Assembly (NCBI GenBank): GCA_947381255.1
Contig: CANCUC010000009.1
Coordinates: 1 to 12,747 of the forward strand
Length of the DNA: 12,747 nucleotides
Direction: 5' to 3'
From: Actinomycetota bacterium
GTDB lineage: Bacteria > Actinomycetota > Actinomycetes > Nanopelagicales > Nanopelagicaceae
Shown here one piece after another: positions 7,569-12,747 of this stretch; positions within the stretch are counted from its first letter, which is position 1, and every line of letters begins with the position of its first letter. Position numbers and translations under genes: made by a program. The notes under the pieces were generated by a model. That model was given only the letters and a program-made list of their open reading frames with translations. It did not search any database and was not told the DNA's origin.

Positions 7569-8453
7569 TTACTGACGACTAAAGACATTTGACTTAAAAC
7601 CGATATTCCAAATCGTTAACCAGAGCACTCCAGCTCCGAGGAGATGGGCGGCCACGAGAGCTTCTGGTAAATGCGTAAAGTATTGAATGTACCCAATCGC
7701 TCCTTGTCCGAGGCAAATTGCCAAGAAGAGGAGAACTTTCTTTCCGATAAAGGAGCGCACATCCAGAGGTTCTGAAACTTTCATCACCAGGTACAGCGCG
7801 ATTGTTAATCCAAAGAGAGCAATCACGGTATCTGCATGTAGCCAAGAGATGAGTCTTGGATCGATGTGATAGCGCTTAGCCTGAGCATCTCCTGCGTGAG
7901 GTCCGCTACCTGTAACTACGGTTCCGAGCGTTATTACGACGATGCTAAATAGCGTGACCAGACGAATCAGAAGCTTGGTTGTTGGAAGCACGTGAGTGCG
8001 CGCCTTGGCAAAAATGCGTTCGCGAAGTGAGAGGGTGCTTGCAACCAAAACAATGGAGAGCAAGAAGTGGGCTGAGACCGTGAACGGGTTGAGTTTGGTC
8101 AGAACAGTGATTCCACCGAGAACAATCTGCGCCACAATTCCGATGATTTGAGTCCAGGCCAGCGCACGAATCATCTTCCAGTCGCTGCGTCCCTTGCCCC
8201 ATCGATAGGCCCCGATGACCGAAGCGATAATCACGATAACCAGCACGACAGTAAGCAATCTGTTGCCAAATTCGATCCAGGAGTGCAAAGTCCCTTGAGC
8301 TTGATGCTTAACAGGGGAGATGGAGCCAGAGACACATTGTGGCCAGGTGGGACAGCCGAGTCCTGAGCCGGTAAGTCGAACGGCGCCGCCTGTAACGATG
8401 ATTCCTACTTGGAGGACCACGAGAGCCGTGTAGATCAGGCTGGCTAGATTCAC
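7569..8453 (-). CDS. ctaA: Heme A synthase (COX15/CtaA family)
   Basis: This 294-residue integral membrane enzyme oxidises the C8 methyl of heme O to a formyl group, giving heme A for aa3-type cytochrome oxidase. Eight hydrophobic helices are visible (about 5-25, 65-84, 98-118, 126-143, 160-182, 203-224, 239-258, 265-284). The first extracytoplasmic loop carries Cys34-X5-Cys40 in GCPTWPQC, the redox pair typical of the family, and LHSWIEFGNR with Glu61. Heme-ligand histidines are His57, His129, His206 and His270. The start is GTG: an in-frame TAG lies only four codons upstream and the first helix begins straight after. No ribosome binding site is seen, which suggests a leaderless message. The heme O synthase gene ctaB is not beside it. 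Confidence 0.95.
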   Translation of the reverse strand: MNLASLIYTALVVLQVGIIVTGGAVRLTGSGLGCPTWPQCVSGSISPVKHQAQGTLHSWIEFGNRLLTVVLVIVIIASVIGAYRWGKGRSDWKMIRALAWTQIIGIVAQIVLGGITVLTKLNPFTVSAHFLLSIVLVASTLSLRERIFAKARTHVLPTTKLLIRLVTLFSIVVITLGTVVTGSGPHAGDAQAKRYHIDPRLISWLHADTVIALFGLTIALYLVMKVSEPLDVRSFIGKKVLLFLAICLGQGAIGYIQYFTHLPEALVAAHLLGAGVLWLTIWNIGFKSNVFSRQ

Positions 8454-8459
8454 CTGGCT

Positions 8460-8465
8460 AGCCTA
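8460..8465 (-). promoter_or_regulatory. Possible -10 box for a leaderless ctaA transcript
   Basis: TAGGCT on the minus strand (8465-8460) fits the TANNNT -10 pattern and lies exactly 6 bases before the ctaA GTG, so transcription could begin at the first base of the start codon. This would explain the missing Shine-Dalgarno sequence. No good -35 hexamer is seen 16-18 bases upstream, which keeps confidence low. Confidence 0.35.
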
Positions 8466-8533
8466 TTGCCTGGGGAGCTCTTCGCTAGGCGGGGAGAGGG
8501 CTTTGGCGTGGTGGTTAAGGCTCACGCTTTCGA

Positions 8534-8563
8534 TTGGCGAAATGAGGCGAATTACGCAACACT
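8534..8563 (+). promoter_or_regulatory. Putative leaderless promoter of the suf operon
   Basis: TTGGCG (8534-8539) resembles a -35 hexamer. Eighteen bases later AACACT (8558-8563) occupies the -10 position, keeping the A at position 2 and T at position 6. Six bases separate it from the sufR GTG at 8570, so the predicted start site coincides with the start codon. No Shine-Dalgarno sequence precedes sufR, in line with a leaderless mRNA, a common arrangement in actinobacteria. The -10 box lacks the first T. TATTGT (8563-8568) is an alternative but would place the start inside the gene. Confidence 0.4.
8536..8551 (+). repeat. Direct repeat GGCGAA, one helical turn apart
   Basis: GGCGAA occurs at 8536-8541 and again at 8546-8551, with start points exactly 10 bases apart, so both copies face the same side of the helix. 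The first copy overlaps the proposed -35 box of the suf promoter. It could be a binding site for a second regulator or may be chance. Confidence 0.3.
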
Positions 8564-8573
8564 ATTGTTGTGA
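8557..8573 (+). promoter_or_regulatory. SufR operator overlapping the sufR start codon
   Basis: CAAC (8557-8560), six bases, then GTTG (8567-8570) exactly fits the CAAC-N6-GTTG operator described for cyanobacterial SufR; the full perfect palindrome is CAACA-CTAT-TGTTG (8557-8570). The overlapping stretch 8559-8573 also reads ACACT-N5-TGTGA, the form I recall being reported for mycobacterial SufR. The site covers the predicted -10 box and the GTG, so bound SufR would block initiation of its own operon. The motif match is seen directly; the regulatory role follows from the adjacent SufR gene. Only one clear copy is present, whereas the Synechocystis region has two. Confidence 0.75.
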
Positions 8574-9271
8574 AAAAGGGCGAAGATAAGACCAGGGATC
8601 TGGTTGCCCGCACCATCCTCGAAAACGGCCCACAGAGCGCCGCTGATCTAGCTGAACGGTTGAATCTAACCCCCGCTGGAATTCGTCGCCACTTAGATCG
8701 CCTGATAGAGATAGGTGTTTTAGAGTCTAGAGAACCCCATCGAGCTGCCGCCTCGTTGCGGGGCCGCGGAAGACCTTCCAAGGTATTCGTGATTACTGAC
8801 CTTGGACGCGAGAAATTTGAACATTCCTATGACGATCTAGCTGTATCCGCCCTTCGATTTATGGCAAACCTCTCCGAACGGGATCTGGTCTCAGAATTTG
8901 CCACTAGTCGCGCCGCAGATATTGAACGTCGAGTCGGAAAAGCTATTAATGGAGCAAAGACGAGCGATATGAAAGTTGCTGCGCTCGCAGATTTTCTAAC
9001 TGTTGAAGGCTATGCAGCCGAGAGCAAGGGGAGTGGCGCTGGAATCCAACTCTGCCAACATCATTGTCCGGTCGCACACGTTGCATCTGAATTTCCACAA
9101 CTCTGCGAAGCAGAAACCGAAGCATTTTCTCGGGTCTTAGGAACTCACGTACAACGACTAGCAACCATTGCCCATGGCGATGGAATCTGCACAACTTTTA
9201 TCCCAGCACTTTCAACACAATTACAGACGCAATTAAGTCCTACATCTAACCTCAAGGGAGCACGCGCATGA
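8570..9271 (+). CDS. sufR: Iron-sulfur-sensing transcriptional repressor SufR
   Basis: This 233-residue DeoR/MarR-like winged-helix regulator is predicted to bind a [4Fe-4S] cluster and repress the suf operon when clusters are sufficient. The N-terminal winged helix spans about residues 8-75, with a recognition segment LTPAGIRRHLDRL (33-45) and the wing RGRGRPSKVF (64-73). The C-terminal half carries Cys162-X3-Cys166-X12-Cys179, the expected cluster ligand spacing, plus Cys207 in GICTTFIP. The start is GTG at 8570, since an in-frame TGA lies at 8543-8545 and no later start preserves the helix-turn-helix. No ribosome binding site is visible and the operator overlaps the start codon. The stop overlaps sufB by 4 bases (ATGA). 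Confidence 0.93.
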   Translation: MKKGEDKTRDLVARTILENGPQSAADLAERLNLTPAGIRRHLDRLIEIGVLESREPHRAAASLRGRGRPSKVFVITDLGREKFEHSYDDLAVSALRFMANLSERDLVSEFATSRAADIERRVGKAINGAKTSDMKVAALADFLTVEGYAAESKGSGAGIQLCQHHCPVAHVASEFPQLCEAETEAFSRVLGTHVQRLATIAHGDGICTTFIPALSTQLQTQLSPTSNLKGARA

Positions 9272-10683
9272 GTGATACAACACTCCATCCTGAACTCGAT
9301 GGAATCGGTACGTATGAGTACGGCTGGTCCGACTCTGACGTTGCCGGCACCAATGTAAAGCGCGGACTGGATGAAGATGTTGTACGCGACATCTCTTCAA
9401 AGAAGTCTGAACCACAGTGGATGCTGGATTTAAGGCTGAAAGGACTCTCACTCTTTGAGAAGAAGCCAATGCCGACTTGGGGCTCGGACCTCACCGGAAT
9501 TTTCTTCGACACCATTAAGTACTTTGTTCGCTCCACTGAAAAGCAGGCCACTTCATGGGAAGAGCTTCCTGCCGATATCCGAAATACTTATGATCGTCTA
9601 GGTATTCCTGATGCAGAGAAGAATCGCCTCGTTGCTGGAGTAGCTGCTCAATATGAGTCAGAGGTTGTCTACCACTCCATCCGCGAGGATCTTGAGAAGC
9701 TTGGCGTTATCTTCGTAGATACCGATTCAGGACTTCGCGAACATGAGGAATTATTCAAGGAGTACTTCGGCACAGTAATTCCAGTTGGTGATAATAAGTT
9801 TGCCGCTCTCAATACATCCGTTTGGTCCGGCGGTTCGTTTATCTATGTTCCAAAAGGTGTTCAAGTAGATATCCCACTTCAGGCTTACTTCCGTATTAAC
9901 ACCGAAAATATGGGCCAATTCGAACGTACCTTGATTATTGCTGATGAGGGTTCATACGTTCACTATGTAGAAGGATGCACTGCTCCTATCTACTCATCGG
10001 ATTCACTTCACTCAGCAGTTGTTGAAATTATCGTTAAGAAGAACGCCCGCGTGCGTTATACAACAATTCAGAACTGGTCCAACAACGTTTACAACCTGGT
10101 AACTAAGCGCGCCACATGCGCTGAAGGCGCAACCATGGAGTGGATCGATGGAAATATCGGTTCCAAGGTCACAATGAAGTACCCGGCTGTCTTCTTGATG
10201 GGCGAGCATGCAAAGGGTGAGACATTATCCATCGCATTTGCTGGAGAAGGTCAACACCAGGATGCTGGCGCAAAGATGGTTCACGCAGCTCCATACACAT
10301 CTTCAACGATCATCTCTAAATCTGTAGCCCGTGGAGGTGGTAGAACCTCCTATCGTGGTCTAGTACAGGTTCAAGCAGGTGCTCACCACTCAAAATCGAC
10401 GGTTAAGTGCGATGCACTTTTGGTTGACACAATCTCCAGATCTGACACATATCCCTATGTAGATATCCGTGAAGATGATGTCTCAATGGGTCATGAAGCA
10501 ACAGTTTCAAAGATTAGCGATGATCAACTCTTCTACCTCATGTCACGTGGACTTTCGGAAGATGAAGCAATGGCGATGATTGTTCGCGGATTTATTGAGC
10601 CAATCGCTCGTGAACTGCCAATGGAATATGCCCTTGAACTCAATCGTTTAATTGAACTTCAAATGGAAGGCGCTGTTGGCTAA
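9268..10683 (+). CDS. sufB: Fe-S cluster assembly scaffold protein SufB
   Basis: SufB forms the SufBC2D complex on which sulfur and iron are assembled into clusters in the cytoplasm. The 471-residue length is normal for the family and no intein interrupts it, unlike the mycobacterial homologue. The right-handed beta-helix core shows the typical SFIYVPKGVQV (190-200) and YVEGCTAP (233-240). Cys381 in VKCDALLV aligns by spacing with the essential Escherichia coli Cys405, and Glu410 in GHEATVSK keeps the same 29-residue separation as Glu434 there. The C-terminal helical domain contains QLFYLMSRGLSEDEAMAMIV, the SufC-contact region. The ATG overlaps the sufR stop (ATGA) and has AAGGGAG (9254-9260) 7 bases upstream. 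Confidence 0.97.
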   Translation: MSDTTLHPELDGIGTYEYGWSDSDVAGTNVKRGLDEDVVRDISSKKSEPQWMLDLRLKGLSLFEKKPMPTWGSDLTGIFFDTIKYFVRSTEKQATSWEELPADIRNTYDRLGIPDAEKNRLVAGVAAQYESEVVYHSIREDLEKLGVIFVDTDSGLREHEELFKEYFGTVIPVGDNKFAALNTSVWSGGSFIYVPKGVQVDIPLQAYFRINTENMGQFERTLIIADEGSYVHYVEGCTAPIYSSDSLHSAVVEIIVKKNARVRYTTIQNWSNNVYNLVTKRATCAEGATMEWIDGNIGSKVTMKYPAVFLMGEHAKGETLSIAFAGEGQHQDAGAKMVHAAPYTSSTIISKSVARGGGRTSYRGLVQVQAGAHHSKSTVKCDALLVDTISRSDTYPYVDIREDDVSMGHEATVSKISDDQLFYLMSRGLSEDEAMAMIVRGFIEPIARELPMEYALELNRLIELQMEGAVG

Positions 10684-11771
10684 TGTCTCTTGCAACAACG
10701 ACTAATTACTTAACTCCAACTGGCCGTGAAGAGCCATGGAGATTTACACCTCTCAATCGACTCGCTGGACTTCATGATTCCTCTGTTGAACTGCATGATC
10801 GCATCTCGCTCGAGCCATCAGATATTCCAGATGGCGTTCGAATCACGATTGAGGACGCTAAAGATTTCCCACCACTTTCATCGAGCGAAGACCAAATTGT
10901 GCTTCGTGTTCGCGAAGGCGCATCGAAGGTATTGGTTGTATCGATTGAGGCAAATGCCGAGGTAGCCCTTCCAATTTCGCTCATTCGTTCACATGTCGAA
11001 TCAACGCCTGAAATTTCTCGTGTACTCGTAAATGCCGGCGTAAATAGCCATTCGACTCTCGTGGTTTCTAATACTGGTGATGGCGTGATTGCGGAGGAGA
11101 TTGAATTTAATCTCAGCCCGGCTTCAAATTTACGATTTATCACTCTGCAAGAGTGGTCTTCCAAGGCCGTGCATGTAGGTCGACATCATGCGATTGTCGG
11201 AAAAGATGCAACATTTACCTCCTATGTGATCACCATCGGTGGATCTGTTGTTCGTCTGCTTCCTACAGTTGAATACAAGGATCGCGGATCAAGTGCTGAA
11301 CTCTTTGGTCTTTACTTCGCCACAGATGGACAACATTTAGAGCACCGAGTTCACGTCGAACATGGCGTACCTGGCGCTAAATCCCGCGTTAATTACAAGG
11401 GCGCTCTCAACGGAGATTCCGCTCGCACCGTATGGATTGGCGATGTCTTTATTAAGGCTGCTGCTCAAGATACAGATACATATGAGCTCAACCGAAATCT
11501 ATTGCTCTCTGATGGCGCAAGGGCTGATTCAGTCCCGAACCTAGAGATTGAGACTGGAGATATCGTCGGAGCTGGCCACGCCAGCACCACCGGTCGTTTT
11601 GATGACGAACAACTCTTCTATTTGATGGCCCGCGGAATTCCTGAGTCAGAAGCCAAGCGCCTTGTGATTAGAGGGTTCTTCTCTGAGATTGTCTCTAAAT
11701 TGAATCTCCCAGAGGTTGAAGAGCGAATCATGGATCGAATCGATGCTGAGTTAGGTTCGGTGCGCATATGA
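10683..11771 (+). CDS. sufD: Fe-S cluster assembly protein SufD
   Basis: SufD is the SufB paralogue that completes the SufBC2D scaffold and is linked to iron supply. This copy is 362 residues, shorter than the 423 of Escherichia coli, mainly through a compact N-terminal region. The N-terminal EPWRFTPL (17-24) is the usual SufD opening. The beta-helix core includes HVEHGVPGAKSRVNYKG (224-240). His299 in GAGHAST sits 63 residues from the C-terminus, as does the important His360 of Escherichia coli SufD. The C-terminal QLFYLMARGIPESEAKRLVI (310-329) matches the SufC-binding helices of SufB. Its ATG overlaps the sufB stop by one base (TAATG), and its stop overlaps the next gene by 4. Confidence 0.95.
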   Translation: MSLATTTNYLTPTGREEPWRFTPLNRLAGLHDSSVELHDRISLEPSDIPDGVRITIEDAKDFPPLSSSEDQIVLRVREGASKVLVVSIEANAEVALPISLIRSHVESTPEISRVLVNAGVNSHSTLVVSNTGDGVIAEEIEFNLSPASNLRFITLQEWSSKAVHVGRHHAIVGKDATFTSYVITIGGSVVRLLPTVEYKDRGSSAELFGLYFATDGQHLEHRVHVEHGVPGAKSRVNYKGALNGDSARTVWIGDVFIKAAAQDTDTYELNRNLLLSDGARADSVPNLEIETGDIVGAGHASTTGRFDDEQLFYLMARGIPESEAKRLVIRGFFSEIVSKLNLPEVEERIMDRIDAELGSVRI

Positions 11772-12079
11772 CAACTCTTCAATTTAGCGAGTTGGTCGCA
11801 GGCCGTCCGGTTGCTGTTGATGTAGATGGTAAGCCGGCATGCGTGGCTCGAGTTGGAGATGAAGTTTTCGCCATCTCAAATATCTGTACGCATTCCTACG
11901 CTGAACTAAGCGATGGAGAGATCAAGGATTACAAGATTGAGTGCTGGTTACATGGCGCTGATTTTGATTTAAGAACTGGGGAGGCACTCACACTGCCCGC
12001 CACGGAAGCTGTTGAAACCTTCCACGTAGAACGTGTTGGGGATGAAGTATTTATTAGCCAAAAGACGAAGGAGAACTAA
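11768..12079 (+). CDS. Rieske-type [2Fe-2S] ferredoxin within the suf operon
   Basis: This 103-residue soluble protein has the Rieske cluster motif: Cys40-X-His42 in CTHSYAELSDGE and, 16 residues later, Cys59-X2-His62 in CWLHGADFD. This is the pattern of NirD/BphF-like small Rieske ferredoxins rather than a membrane-anchored respiratory Rieske subunit, since no transmembrane anchor is present. Actinobacterial suf operons often carry such a gene between sufD and sufC. Its role is not settled; delivering electrons for cluster assembly or acting as a cluster carrier are both possible. It may often be annotated as a non-heme iron oxygenase ferredoxin subunit, but no oxygenase is nearby. The ATG overlaps the sufD stop (ATGA) and the stop abuts sufC. 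Confidence 0.93.
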   Translation: MTTLQFSELVAGRPVAVDVDGKPACVARVGDEVFAISNICTHSYAELSDGEIKDYKIECWLHGADFDLRTGEALTLPATEAVETFHVERVGDEVFISQKTKEN

Positions 12080-12747
12080 ATGAGCACGCTAGAAATCAAG
12101 GGACTTCATGTTTCGGTCATTACCGAAGATGGCTCAAAGGAGATCCTTCGTGGTGTTGATCTAACGATTAACTCAGGCGAGGTACACGCAATCATGGGGC
12201 CAAATGGTTCCGGAAAATCCACTCTTGCATACTCGATCGCTGGTCACCCTAAGTACACCATCACTTCTGGTTCTGTAACTCTGGATGGCAAAGATGTTCT
12301 CGAGATGACTGTTGATGAGCGCGCAAAAGCTGGTTTATTCCTAGCGATGCAATATCCAGTCGAGGTTCCAGGAGTTTCAGTCTCTAACTTCTTGCGTACA
12401 GCAGTTACAGCAGTGCGTGGCGAGGCTCCAAAGGTTCGTACTTGGGTCGGAGAAGTTAAGGAAGCGATGTCAGCTCTCTCCATGGATCCGGCATTCTCTG
12501 AGCGAAATGTTAATGAAGGCTTCTCTGGTGGAGAGAAGAAGCGCCATGAGATTTTGCAGATGGAACTTCTCAAGCCAGTAATTGCAATTCTCGATGAAAC
12601 CGATTCAGGCCTAGACGTCGATGCTCTACGAATCGTCTCCGAAGGTGTTAACCGCGTGAAAGAGAATCAGAACCTCGGAATTATGCTTATCACTCACTAC
12701 ACCCGCATCCTTCGCTACATCAAGCCAGATTTCGTGCATGTATTTGC
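12080..12747 (+). CDS. sufC: Fe-S cluster assembly ATPase SufC (partial, 3' end missing)
   Basis: SufC is the ABC-type ATPase of the SufBC2D complex, and its ATP-driven dimerisation remodels SufB and SufD. The 222 codons present include Walker A GPNGSGKST (40-48), the Q-loop region AMQYPVEVPGVS (89-100), the SufC-specific signature FSGGEKKRHEI (148-158), Walker B VIAILDETDSGLD (167-179) with catalytic Glu173, and the H-loop His206 in LITHYTR. SufC proteins are about 250 residues, so roughly 30 residues lie past the window edge. The ATG directly follows the ferredoxin stop with no spacer and has AAGGAG (12068-12073) 6 bases upstream. Cysteine desulfurase and scaffold genes (sufS, sufU) would be expected next, outside the window. 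Confidence 0.97.
   Translation, partial: MSTLEIKGLHVSVITEDGSKEILRGVDLTINSGEVHAIMGPNGSGKSTLAYSIAGHPKYTITSGSVTLDGKDVLEMTVDERAKAGLFLAMQYPVEVPGVSVSNFLRTAVTAVRGEAPKVRTWVGEVKEAMSALSMDPAFSERNVNEGFSGGEKKRHEILQMELLKPVIAILDETDSGLDVDALRIVSEGVNRVKENQNLGIMLITHYTRILRYIKPDFVHVF

Noticed and set aside
9268..10683. Checked SufB for an intein, as seen in mycobacterial SufB
   Set aside because: The protein is continuous at the usual 471 residues with conserved motifs in their expected order and no insertion.
10772..11164. A 130-residue minus-strand open frame inside sufD
   Set aside because: It is serine/threonine-rich with no recognisable domain and is fully antisense to sufD, so it is best explained by the codon pattern of the real gene.
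12244..12573. A 109-residue minus-strand open frame inside sufC
   Set aside because: It is antisense to the SufC ATPase domain containing conserved motifs and shows no sign of being a gene.
1..12747. Search for a mobile element, CRISPR array, toxin-antitoxin pair, phage or defence system
   Set aside because: No transposase, integrase, repeat array or unexplained gene is present; every substantial stretch is covered by recognisable housekeeping genes.

Overview
The window reads as a compact chromosomal stretch from an actinobacterium (Actinomycetota). The evidence is an RbpA RNA-polymerase-binding protein, the order gap-pgk-tpiA-secG, and a suf operon led by a SufR regulator with a Rieske-type ferredoxin between sufD and sufC. 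By eye the base composition is moderate, near half G+C, not the very high GC of Streptomyces or Mycobacterium. Genes are packed with almost no spacers. Together this resembles streamlined free-living aquatic actinobacteria (acI / Nanopelagicales-like), but that placement is inference.

Layout. (1) Positions 1-2798, plus strand: the tail of gap, then pgk and tpiA (lower glycolysis, all overlapping), a 110-base leader with two small hairpins, secG (protein export) and rbpA (transcription). (2) Positions 2795-7482, minus strand: tkt, tal and pgi in transcriptional order, i.e. the non-oxidative pentose phosphate branch plus glucose-6-phosphate isomerase, meeting rbpA tail to tail with a 4-base overlap. 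(3) Positions 7569-8453, minus strand: ctaA (heme A synthase), upstream of tkt on the same strand. (4) Positions 8570-12747, plus strand, divergent from ctaA: sufR-sufB-sufD-Rieske ferredoxin-sufC, the iron-sulfur cluster assembly operon, with sufC cut by the window end.

The glycolytic and pentose phosphate genes share the intermediates glyceraldehyde-3-phosphate and fructose-6-phosphate. CtaA matures heme for cytochrome oxidase, and SufBCD builds Fe-S clusters for respiratory and metabolic enzymes, with SufR as the Fe-S-sensing repressor. The clearest regulatory signal is a CAAC-N6-GTTG palindrome lying across the sufR start codon. It fits known SufR operators and suggests a leaderless, autoregulated operon.

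No stretch over 300 bases lacks a gene; the longest gaps are 116 bases (ctaA/sufR), 110 (tpiA/secG) and 86 (ctaA/tkt). I saw no tRNA, rRNA, CRISPR array, insertion sequence, phage gene or defence system. This is core housekeeping DNA, and I do not see an undescribed multi-gene system. The points worth a second look are regulatory and organisational.
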